In this document: positions 1 through 6,108 of the stretch, piece after piece | How the letters are laid out: each line of letters begins with the position of its first letter | How positions within the stretch are numbered: position 1 is the stretch's first letter | Assembly: GCA_903831925.1 (NCBI GenBank) | Contig: CAIKZV010000192.1 | Span: forward strand, 1-6,151 | Direction: 5' to 3' | Source: an uncultured Burkholderiales bacterium | Lineage (GTDB): Bacteria; Pseudomonadota; Gammaproteobacteria; Burkholderiales; Burkholderiaceae_E | Length of the DNA stretch: 6,151 nucleotides | Notes under the pieces: generated by a model | The model's database searches: none | What the model saw: only the letters and a program-made list of their open reading frames with translations | What the model was told of the DNA's origin: nothing | Translations under genes and position numbers: made by a program

Positions 1-1064
1 ACCATCTTGATCACGATCTGCAAGGGCGAAATACCGAGGTCGTTGGTGAGGTTGGTGCCGATGCCAAAGGCAAGCTTGGCCCGATGCTCGAATCGCTGAT
101 AGAGCGAGATGGCCAGGGGCACGTTCAGGCTGTCGGAGAAAACCAGCGTCTTGGTGCGCGGGTCGACGCGGTTGGCCTCGTAGTGGGCAATGATCCGCTC
201 GCCCCAATCGAAGGGATCGCCCGAATCGTGACGGGCACCATCGAAGAGCTTGCAAAAGTAGAGGTCGAAGTCGCGCAGGAAGGCATCGATGCCATAAACA
301 TCCGACAGCGCAATGCCGAGATCGCCGCGATATTCGCGCGCCCACATCTCGAAGCCGAAGATCTGCGAGTCGCGAAGCCGCGGACCGAGCGCCTGACAGG
401 CCTGCAGATATTCGTGCGCCATCGTGCCCAGCGGCAGGATGTTGTGGCGCATCGCGTACCAGACATTGGAGGTGCCGGCGAAGTTGTCACCCAGCCGGTC
501 GCGCAGACCGATGATCACTTCTTCATGCCAGGTTCGTGAGAACCGGCGGCGTGTGCCGTAGTCGGCCACCCTGAGTGCGGCAAGCGACGGGTCATCACGG
601 ATCAGGCCGATCTTGTTGACCAGTCGGCGATGACCTTCGCCGTAGTCGGGATCGGGCTGGGTATTGCGGAAATAGACCTCGTTGACGATGGCGAGCACCG
701 GCACCTCGAAGAGGATGGTGTGCAGCCAGGGGCCAATGACAGTGATCTCGATCTCGCCATTGCACGAGGGCGCCGCCTCGACCGAGATGTGCTTGTCGCT
801 CAGGTGAAAGAGCGCCAAAAAGTCGACGAAGTCGCTCTTGATGAAGCGCAGCGTGCGCAGATAGGCCAGTTCGGGCTCGGTGAACCGAAGCGTGCAGAGA
901 TGGTGAATCTCGCGGCGAATCTGCTCGACATAAGGCGCCAGCTTGATACCGGGCGTGCGGCACTTGAAACGGTATTCGACCTGCGCGCCCGGAAAATGAT
1001 GCAGAACCACCTGCATCATCGTGAACTTGTAGAGGTCGGTGTCGAGGAGCGAGGTGACGATCAT
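1..1064 (-). CDS. pncB: Nicotinate phosphoribosyltransferase PncB (C-terminus cut by window edge)
   Basis: This enzyme converts nicotinate, PRPP and ATP to nicotinate mononucleotide in the cytoplasmic Preiss-Handler NAD salvage route. I translated 354 residues from the ATG at 1064-1062. They follow the E. coli PncB pattern: SLLDTDLYKF at 5-14, GPWLHTILFEVPVLA at 111-125, DYGTRRRFSR at 168-177, GTSN at 197-200, and GTMAHEY at 213-219. H217 aligns with the histidine phosphorylated in the Salmonella enzyme (His-219). RHDSGDPFDWGE follows at 278-289, KTLVFSD at 305-311 and AFGIGT at 332-337. The family runs to about 400 residues, so roughly the last 45 lie outside the window. The start is set by homology and by an in-frame TGA at 1106-1104; no strong Shine-Dalgarno is visible, only a distant AAAGG at 1083-1079. 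The 70-nt gap after livF holds no hairpin with a T-run, so read-through from the transporter operon is plausible. All visible active-site motifs are intact. Confidence 0.95.
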   Translation of the reverse strand, partial: MIVTSLLDTDLYKFTMMQVVLHHFPGAQVEYRFKCRTPGIKLAPYVEQIRREIHHLCTLRFTEPELAYLRTLRFIKSDFVDFLALFHLSDKHISVEAAPSCNGEIEITVIGPWLHTILFEVPVLAIVNEVYFRNTQPDPDYGEGHRRLVNKIGLIRDDPSLAALRVADYGTRRRFSRTWHEEVIIGLRDRLGDNFAGTSNVWYAMRHNILPLGTMAHEYLQACQALGPRLRDSQIFGFEMWAREYRGDLGIALSDVYGIDAFLRDFDLYFCKLFDGARHDSGDPFDWGERIIAHYEANRVDPRTKTLVFSDSLNVPLAISLYQRFEHRAKLAFGIGTNLTNDLGISPLQIVIKM

Positions 1065-1134
1065 CTGCCGGATTGTACCTTTGCACGCTTTGCCCGGCCC
1101 GGCTCAGACCGCAGCGCGCAGGCCGAAAACCGCG

Positions 1135-1848
1135 TTAAAGACCGAGCAGATCGCGCCGCACCGCAGCATCCCGACCAAGCTCGGCCATCGACCCGGCGAA
1201 TCTGACCTGGCCCTTTTCGAGCACATAGACGCGATCGCAAACCGCTTGGGCAAAGCGCAGATTCTGTTCGGACAGCAGCACCGACAGCCCCTGACGCTTC
1301 ATCTCGTTGATGGTACGGGCCATCTGCTCGACGATCAGCGGGGCCACACCTTCGGAGGGCTCATCAAGCAGTACCAGCCGCGGATTGCCCATGAGCGTGC
1401 GGGCCACCGTCAGCATCTGCTGCTCGCCGCCGCTCATGCGAGCGCCGAGCCGATCAGGCATGGCCGCCAGATTGGGGAACAGCGCGAAGAGCGTCTCGCG
1501 CGACCAGGTCGGCGCGCCGGCGCGAGGCGCACGCCGTCCGACCTCGAGGTTTTCGAGCACCGTCAGATCGGTGAAGATCCGTCGGTCTTCAGGCACCCAG
1601 CCCAGCCCGAGGCGGGCGATCCGGTGCGGTGCGAGCGTCGAGATGTCGTGGCCATCGAAGGTGACGATGCCACTGCGCCGCGGCGCCAGACCGATCATGG
1701 CCTTCATCGTGGTCGACTTGCCGGCGCCATTGCGGCCCATGAGCGCAACCACCTCCCCCGGCCCGACATCGAGCGCCACATCGAACAGGATCTGCGCCTG
1801 GCCGTACCAGGCGCAAAGCCTCTCGACATGAAGCAAGGGCGCCGGCAT
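1135..1848 (-). CDS. livF: HAAT/Liv-family ABC transporter ATP-binding protein LivF
   Basis: This is the second of two nucleotide-binding subunits of the importer, acting on the cytoplasmic face. It has 237 residues from the ATG at 1848-1846, the usual LivF length. Walker A is GRNGAGKST at 38-46. The Q-loop region is VPEDRRIF at 85-92, with E87 where other ABC proteins have Q, as is usual in LivF. The ABC signature is MSGGEQQ at 138-144, Walker B is LVLLDEP at 158-164, and the switch position is Q195 in SEQN, also typical of LivF. The reading frame stays open upstream to 1959, but that extension lies over the livG repeat, reads as LAPT copies and matches no LivF N-terminus, so the internal ATG was chosen. 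It begins 1 nt after the livG TGA (1852-1850), which indicates translational coupling. The stop is TAA at 1137-1135. LivF assignment is secure; substrate is not. Confidence 0.95.
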   Translation of the reverse strand: MPAPLLHVERLCAWYGQAQILFDVALDVGPGEVVALMGRNGAGKSTTMKAMIGLAPRRSGIVTFDGHDISTLAPHRIARLGLGWVPEDRRIFTDLTVLENLEVGRRAPRAGAPTWSRETLFALFPNLAAMPDRLGARMSGGEQQMLTVARTLMGNPRLVLLDEPSEGVAPLIVEQMARTINEMKRQGLSVLLSEQNLRFAQAVCDRVYVLEKGQVRFAGSMAELGRDAAVRRDLLGL

Positions 1849-1849
1849 C

Positions 1850-2668
1850 TCAGCGTCCAGGTGGCACGTCGGTGCCAACGTCGGTGCCAACGTCGGTGCC
1901 AAAATAGGCCTCGCGCACCCGCTCATCGGCGCGGACCTCATCCGGCGGGCCGGCCGCAATCAGCTGCCCGCGGGCCAGAACGATGATTCGATCGGCGTGT
2001 GCAAACACCACATCCATGCTGTGCTCGGTAAACAGCACACCGATATTGCGCTCGCGAACCAGTCGCTTGACCAGGGCGACCAGCTCATTGCGTTCACGCG
2101 GCGCCATCCCCGCGGTCGGCTCGTCCATCAGCAGGAGCCGGGGCTGGTTGGACAGGGCCATGGCAAGCTCGACCCGCTTGATGTCGCCATAAGCCAGCGT
2201 GGCGCAAGGCACATCGGCCATCTCGGCCAGACCGACCGATTCGAGCAGATCAAGCGCCGGTTCACGAGCCATGTCGCCCGCCCGCCCCCACCATTGCCGC
2301 AGTCGGCCCTGATGCGAGAGGATCGCCAGCTGCAGGTTTTCAGCGACGGTCATCGACGACCAGGTCGCAGCAATCTGGAAGGTTCGTCCGACGCCCAATC
2401 GCCAGATCTCGCGCGGCAGGCGAGCTGTCATGTCGCGACCTGACAGCCGCACCATGCCGGCATCCGGGCGCAGCTGACCATTGATGCAGTTGAAACAGGT
2501 CGACTTGCCGGCGCCATTCGGTCCGATCAGAGCCAGCAGTTCGCCTGCGGCCAGATCAAAGCTCACCGCATCGAGCGCCTTGACGCCGCCAAAAGACTTG
2601 CTCAGCTCGCTCACCTGCAACAGCGCACCGGTGTCGGTCTGATGCGAACGCTGGCCGGCGGTGCTCAT
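1850..2668 (-). CDS. livG: HAAT/Liv-family ABC transporter ATP-binding protein LivG, with repeat-extended C-terminus
   Basis: This is the first nucleotide-binding subunit of the importer, pairing with LivF. It has 272 residues, somewhat long for LivG, with short extensions at both ends. Walker A is GPNGAGKST at 49-57, the Q-loop is GRTFQ at 94-98, Walker B is LLLMDEP at 178-184 followed by TAGMAP, and the H-loop is TEHSMD with H216. The signature helix reads LAYGDIKRVELAMAL at 158-172. The LAYGD form replaces canonical LSGGQ, as in the LivG branch, but I163 sits where Q is more usual. The familiar LivG ending EAYFGT (253-258) continues as GTDV repeated three times (257-268) and then PPGR. The start ATG overlaps the permease stop in an ATGA (2668-2665), indicating coupled translation; only a weak AGG lies upstream. 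The alternative of calling this a generic ABC ATPase is unlikely given the neighbours. Confidence 0.95.
   Translation of the reverse strand: MSTAGQRSHQTDTGALLQVSELSKSFGGVKALDAVSFDLAAGELLALIGPNGAGKSTCFNCINGQLRPDAGMVRLSGRDMTARLPREIWRLGVGRTFQIAATWSSMTVAENLQLAILSHQGRLRQWWGRAGDMAREPALDLLESVGLAEMADVPCATLAYGDIKRVELAMALSNQPRLLLMDEPTAGMAPRERNELVALVKRLVRERNIGVLFTEHSMDVVFAHADRIIVLARGQLIAAGPPDEVRADERVREAYFGTDVGTDVGTDVPPGR
1867..1902 (-). repeat. Three perfect 12-bp tandem repeats in the 3' end of livG
   Basis: The plus-strand unit CGTCGGTGCCAA occurs at 1867-1878, 1879-1890 and 1891-1902 with no mismatch. On the coding strand it encodes Gly-Thr-Asp-Val three times at the LivG C-terminus. The unit is a multiple of three, so copy-number change would lengthen or shorten the tail by four residues without shifting frame. 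The array ends about 18 bp before the livF start codon. Slippage is the likely origin (inference). Confidence 0.95.
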
Positions 2669-4599
2669 GCGCCCGGCCTGTCGCGGGTGAGCGTCGGCCC
2701 GGATGGCCCAAGGCGCTTGAAGCGTCGCTCGATGCCGGGACCCAGGGCACCCGCCAGCCCCTGCGGAAATGCCATCACCAGCACGAGAATGGTCACGCCG
2801 AGAACCGCGCGCCAGTAGTCGGTCGAGCGGATGATCAGGTCCTGCAGCCAGGTGAACGCGACTGCGCCAACCACCGGCCCGGCCATTGACTGGATGCCGC
2901 CCAGCAGCACCATCACCAGCCCGTCGATCGAGTGATTCACACCAATGGTCTCAGGCGAAATCGCACCTTTGGCAAACGCATGCAGCGCACCGGCCAGACC
3001 GCCGAAGAAGCCTGCGACGGCAAAGCCTGCCCAGCGCACTTGCGTCACCGCAATGCCAAGCGCCTCGGCTCTCAGGGTCGAATCGCGACCGGCCCGCATC
3101 GCATAGCCGAAAGGCGACAGCAATATCCGGCGCAACACCAGCACCGATGCCACGACCAGCGTGAGCGTCAGCAGGTAATAGGCGCTGCGCGACGCCAGCC
3201 AGGCCGATGGCCAGATGCCGACCATGCCGTTGCTGCCCCCGGTCACCTCGTCCCACTGAAAAACCAGCGCCCACACGATCTGGGCAAACGCCAGGGTGAG
3301 CATGGCCAGATACACGCCCGACAGGCGCACGGCGAACCAGCCGAACAGCACCGCCGCCGCCAGCGCCAACAGGGGCGCGCACAGCAGCGCGGCGACCATC
3401 GGCAGACCGAGGGTCTTGAGCCCGAGTGCAGCGCCGTAAGCACCCAGCCCGAAATAGGCCGCGTGACCAAAGGAGTGCATGCCACCCGGCCCCATGATGA
3501 AGTGCAGGCTGGCGGCAAACAGCACGGCAATCAGAATGTCGATGCCGAGTACCGGCAGATAGGGGAAGGCCCCTGCTGCCAGCGGCACAGCCGCGAGCGC
3601 CGCAATCAGCGCGACCCAGGCACTGCGCCCCGCAGGCGTTGAAGCTCGCAGCGGCGACTCCGGGGGTGCCGCGCCACGCGGTTCGGCCGCCGCCTTCCCG
3701 AGCAAGCCCCAGGGCCGCAGCACCAGGACCAGCGCCATCACCAGAAATTCGACCACCAGGGTCAGCTTCGAAAACGACAGCGACCACTCACCGATCGAGA
3801 CCGTACCAATCGCATAACAGATCGCCTTGATCTCGGCGATCAGCAGGGCGGCGAGATAGGCGCCCGGAATACTGCCCATGCCACCCACGACAACCACGAC
3901 GAAGGCCTCGCCGATGGTGGTGAGATCCATCGCGAGATTGGCGGGCTCGCGAGGGATCTGCAGGGCGCCGCCCAGGCCGGCCAACATCGAGCCAAGCGCG
4001 AACACGCCGGTAAAGAGCCAGGCCTCGCTCACGCCGAGTGCCGCCACCATCTCGCGGTCCTGCGTGGCAGCGCGAATCAGCACGCCGAAACGTGTCCTTC
4101 TGAGCAGCAGCCACAGGGCCAGCAATACCGCGGGGCCGACCGCCACCACCAGCAGGTCGTAGACCGGCAGCCGGGCGCCCAGAAGCTCGTAGGCGCCCTT
4201 GAGCCCGGGCGCCTTCGGGCCGAACAAGTCCTCGGGACCCCAGCACCAGAGCACGACATCGCGCGCAATCAGGGCCACCGCGAAAGTGGCCAGCAACTGG
4301 AAAAGCTCGGGCGCGCGATAGACCCGGCGCAGCACCACCATCTCGATCAGCGCACCGATCGCAGCGCTCAGCACAGCGGCAGTCGCGACCCCTGCCCAGA
4401 AACCGAGGCCGCTACCCGCACCGAACCGCTCGATCAGGGTGTAGGCGAGATAGATGCCGATCATGTAGAGCGAGCCATGCGCGAAGTTGACGATGCGGCT
4501 CACACCGAAGATCAGTGACAGGCCCGCCGCCACCAGAAACAGGGTCGAGGCGCCAGACAGTCCGTTGATCAGCGCAACCGCCAGGCTTTGCAGCGTCAA
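2665..4599 (-). CDS. livHM: Fused LivH-LivM permease of a HAAT/Liv-family ABC importer
   Basis: This inner-membrane protein appears to carry both channel halves of the importer in one 644-residue chain. Residues 1-300 are LivH-like: GLSLIFGVSRIVNFAHGSLYM at the N-terminus, the ATPase-contact loop FGVLIRAATQDREMVAALGV at 171-190, the GGMGSIPGA segment at 239-247, and the typical end RPWGLLGK at 295-302. Residues 301-326 form an Ala/Pro-rich, probably cytoplasmic linker. Residues 327-625 are LivM-like: SFGHAAYFGLGAYGAA at 376-391, TGGSNGM at 453-459, the contact loop FGYAMRAGRDSTLRAEALGI at 497-516, GGIQSMAGPVVGA at 567-579 and FPQGLAG at 611-617. The frame is open throughout with no internal stop. 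Translation starts at TTG (4599-4597), set by GGAGG 8 nt upstream and by the LivH N-terminus. It lies 41 nt after the binding-protein stop and overlaps livG by 4 nt. The LivH and LivM identities are secure; the substrate is unknown. Confidence 0.95.
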   Translation of the reverse strand: MTLQSLAVALINGLSGASTLFLVAAGLSLIFGVSRIVNFAHGSLYMIGIYLAYTLIERFGAGSGLGFWAGVATAAVLSAAIGALIEMVVLRRVYRAPELFQLLATFAVALIARDVVLWCWGPEDLFGPKAPGLKGAYELLGARLPVYDLLVVAVGPAVLLALWLLLRRTRFGVLIRAATQDREMVAALGVSEAWLFTGVFALGSMLAGLGGALQIPREPANLAMDLTTIGEAFVVVVVGGMGSIPGAYLAALLIAEIKAICYAIGTVSIGEWSLSFSKLTLVVEFLVMALVLVLRPWGLLGKAAAEPRGAAPPESPLRASTPAGRSAWVALIAALAAVPLAAGAFPYLPVLGIDILIAVLFAASLHFIMGPGGMHSFGHAAYFGLGAYGAALGLKTLGLPMVAALLCAPLLALAAAVLFGWFAVRLSGVYLAMLTLAFAQIVWALVFQWDEVTGGSNGMVGIWPSAWLASRSAYYLLTLTLVVASVLVLRRILLSPFGYAMRAGRDSTLRAEALGIAVTQVRWAGFAVAGFFGGLAGALHAFAKGAISPETIGVNHSIDGLVMVLLGGIQSMAGPVVGAVAFTWLQDLIIRSTDYWRAVLGVTILVLVMAFPQGLAGALGPGIERRFKRLGPSGPTLTRDRPGA

Positions 4600-4607
4600 G
4601 GCCCCAC

Positions 4608-4612
4608 CCTCC
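4608..4612 (-). promoter_or_regulatory. Shine-Dalgarno GGAGG deciding a TTG start for livHM
   Basis: On the minus strand GGAGG lies at 4612-4608, leaving 8 nt before the TTG at 4599-4597. No ATG or GTG near this site gives a LivH-like N-terminus, so the strong ribosome site supports TTG initiation. Confidence 0.8.
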
Positions 4613-4640
4613 GCGCGACTGAAGCTGAACTCAGGCAGCC

Positions 4641-5891
4641 CTACTGCATCGCATCGGCAGGTCGCAGCTTTCGAACCTCGGCATCGGACGGCATCACCGT
4701 CGCGCCATCAATGTATCGAAAGTCCTTCATCACTCCGCGACCGAGATTGACCGCGGTGGTCCCCACATAAGCGCCCATCGTGGCCTGCTGGTCGATCGCG
4801 CGATAGGTGAAGCGGCCAAAGGGGCTGCCAACCTGCAAACCGCGCATCGCCTCCACCAGCTTTTCAGTGTCGGTCGAGCCCGCCTTGCGGATGCCTTCGG
4901 CGAGCGACATCATCGACACATAACCCACGACCGAGCCGAGCCGGGGGTATTCCTTCCATCTGCGCTGATAGGCGGTGAGGAACTTGTCATGCTCGGGCGA
5001 CTTGATGCTGTACCAGGGGTAACCGGTCACCAGCCAGCCCTCGGGCGCCTCATCGCGAAGCGGGTCAAGGTATTCAGGCTCGCCCGACAGCAATGACACC
5101 ACCGCACGGTCCTTGAAAAGACCGCGGGTCTGCCCCTCACGCACGAAGCGGGCAAGGTCGGTGCCGAAGGTGGCGTTGAAGATCGCATCCGGACGCGCAT
5201 CGAGCAGCGCCTGCGCCACGGCACCCGCATCGATTCGACCCAGTGCCGGCGCCTGCTCGGCCACGAATTCAACATCGGGCTGCGCTTTTTTCATCAGCTC
5301 CTTGAAGGTGGCCGCCGCCGACTGCCCGTACTCGTAGTTCGGATAGACGATCGCCCAGCGCTTTTTCTTGAGCTTGACCGCCTCGGGCACCAGCATCGAC
5401 GCCTGCATGTAGGTCGATGGCCGCAACCGGAAGGTGTAACGATTGCCGTTTTGCCAGGTGATCTTGTCGGTGAGCGGCTCAGCCGCCAGAAACAGCACTT
5501 TTCGCTGCTTGGCGAAATCGCTCACTGCCAGCCCGATGTTTGAGAGATAGGTGCCAAAGACCGCAACTGTCCGCTCACGCGACATCAGTTCCTCGACCAC
5601 CCTCACCGCATCGCCCGGGTTGGCATTGTCGTCGCGCGAGATCACTTCGATCTTCTGGCCGAGCACCCCGCCACTGGCGTTGATTTCTTCGAGTGCAAGC
5701 TCCCAGCCTTTTTTGTAGGGCTCAAGAAAGGCCGGTTGCGCCTTGTAGCTGTTGAGCTCTCCGATCCGGATCTGCGCCGCGACCGGAGCACTCAGCAGGC
5801 TCAATGTGACCATCAGCGTCGGCGCCAGAACCGCGCCGGCAATACCTTGCATCCAACCTGAACCCATTGCAAAAACCTGTTTGATCTTCAT
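4641..5891 (-). CDS. Periplasmic substrate-binding protein of a HAAT/Liv-type ABC importer
   Basis: This protein (416 residues) captures the solute in the periplasm and delivers it to the permease. It begins with a basic start (MKIKQ), a hydrophobic stretch and a signal-peptidase-I-like site, APVAA before QIRIGELNSY. There is no lipobox and no cysteine anywhere, so it is probably soluble and lacks the disulfide of E. coli LivJ. The mature part has the Peripla_BP_6/Leu-Ile-Val fold pattern: an opening beta strand, GWELALEEINASGGVLGQKIE, RDDNANPGDAVRVVEELMS, then VAVFGTYLSNIGLAV and a second lobe with WAIVYPNYEYGQSAA. FLAAEPLTDKITW occupies the region that contacts ligand in relatives, and it differs from the usual LivJ/LivK wording, so leucine should not be assumed. 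ATG 5891 was preferred because AGGAG (5908-5904) is 12 nt away; GTG at 5900-5898 is in frame but only 3 nt from it. It is the first gene of the operon. The stop is TAG at 4643-4641. Confidence 0.92.
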   Translation of the reverse strand: MKIKQVFAMGSGWMQGIAGAVLAPTLMVTLSLLSAPVAAQIRIGELNSYKAQPAFLEPYKKGWELALEEINASGGVLGQKIEVISRDDNANPGDAVRVVEELMSRERTVAVFGTYLSNIGLAVSDFAKQRKVLFLAAEPLTDKITWQNGNRYTFRLRPSTYMQASMLVPEAVKLKKKRWAIVYPNYEYGQSAAATFKELMKKAQPDVEFVAEQAPALGRIDAGAVAQALLDARPDAIFNATFGTDLARFVREGQTRGLFKDRAVVSLLSGEPEYLDPLRDEAPEGWLVTGYPWYSIKSPEHDKFLTAYQRRWKEYPRLGSVVGYVSMMSLAEGIRKAGSTDTEKLVEAMRGLQVGSPFGRFTYRAIDQQATMGAYVGTTAVNLGRGVMKDFRYIDGATVMPSDAEVRKLRPADAMQ

Positions 5892-5903
5892 TCGATTCAC
5901 CCG

Positions 5904-5908
5904 CTCCT
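5904..5908 (-). promoter_or_regulatory. Shine-Dalgarno AGGAG for the substrate-binding protein
   Basis: AGGAG sits 12 nt before ATG 5891-5889 and 3 nt before GTG 5900-5898. Neither spacing is ideal. The longer gap is better tolerated, so ATG is favoured, but the start remains uncertain by three codons. Confidence 0.6.
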
Positions 5909-5992
5909 GAGGGATCTTGAGCCGCTATTGTCGATCATGTCGGCGCAGCCGCTTCGGGATTGCCACGCCTGGGAACGAGGGTATCCGGCAAC

Positions 5993-6020
5993 CGTGGCTT
6001 TGACCCGACGGGAAGCCACG
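5993..6020. repeat. 8+8 bp inverted repeat overlapping the fdxA promoter (possible operator)
   Basis: CGTGGCTT at 5993-6000 and AAGCCACG at 6013-6020 are perfect inverted copies with a 12-nt centre. The centre itself holds CCC/GGG (6004-6006 and 6010-6012). The hexamer CGTGGC occurs a third time on the minus strand at 5967-5962. The palindrome covers the proposed -35 and the spacer of the rightward promoter, so a DNA-binding regulator is a more natural reading than an RNA hairpin (inference). No known regulator consensus was recognised. Confidence 0.55.
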
Positions 6021-6027
6021 CTAATAT
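6000..6027 (+). promoter_or_regulatory. Putative sigma70-type promoter for fdxA
   Basis: The -35 candidate TTGACC (6000-6005) matches five of six consensus bases. A 16-nt spacer separates it from the -10 candidate TAATAT (6022-6027), which matches four of six. Transcription would start near 6034, giving a leader of about 75 nt before the ferredoxin ATG. It faces away from the transporter operon. Confidence 0.5.
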
Positions 6028-6058
6028 CGGACTCGAACGGCCTGCCTCAGGCTGCCGC

Positions 6059-6079
6059 TTGTCTTCTGCCCGAAGACAA
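6059..6079 (+). other. Leader hairpin upstream of fdxA
   Basis: TTGTCTTC (6059-6066) and GAAGACAA (6072-6079) form a perfect 8-bp stem around the loop TGCCC. A smaller stem, GCCTG/CAGGC with loop CCT, lies just before it at 6040-6052. A pyrimidine-rich tract with TTTTT at 6091-6095 follows. It resembles a weak attenuator or terminator, but the stem has only three GC pairs and the T-run starts 11 nt downstream. It could instead be a structured leader or a DNA operator. Confidence 0.45.
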
Positions 6080-6108
6080 TCTTCCCTTCATTTTTCCTTC
6101 AGATTCCT

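Noticed and set aside
84..539. 151-codon plus-strand open frame opposite pncB
   Set aside because: It is antisense to conserved PncB motifs and is a shadow frame.
1072..1077. TACAAT as a -10 box for an independent pncB promoter
   Set aside because: The hexamer is good, but the -35 position reads GGGCCG and the transcript would start at the pncB ATG itself. It was left out as a feature.
1065..1134. Intrinsic terminator between livF and pncB
   Set aside because: The gap contains GC-rich runs but no stem followed by a T-tract on the coding strand.
1849..1959. N-terminally extended LivF start with LAPT repeats
   Set aside because: The extension is another-frame reading of the livG tandem repeat and has no counterpart in LivF proteins. 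ATG 1848 gives the family length.
1039..1986. 315-codon open frame on the plus strand opposite livF
   Set aside because: It is antisense to a clear LivF with intact ABC motifs. Its product is rich in Arg, His and Gln and has no recognisable domain, as expected for a shadow frame in GC-rich DNA.
2932..3642. 236-codon plus-strand open frame opposite the LivM half of the permease
   Set aside because: It is low-complexity, Arg/Gln/His-rich and lies wholly inside a well-supported membrane-protein gene.
4600..4640. Hairpin between the binding-protein stop and livHM
   Set aside because: Only a 4-bp CTGA/TCAG stem is present and no T-run follows, so it is too weak to call.
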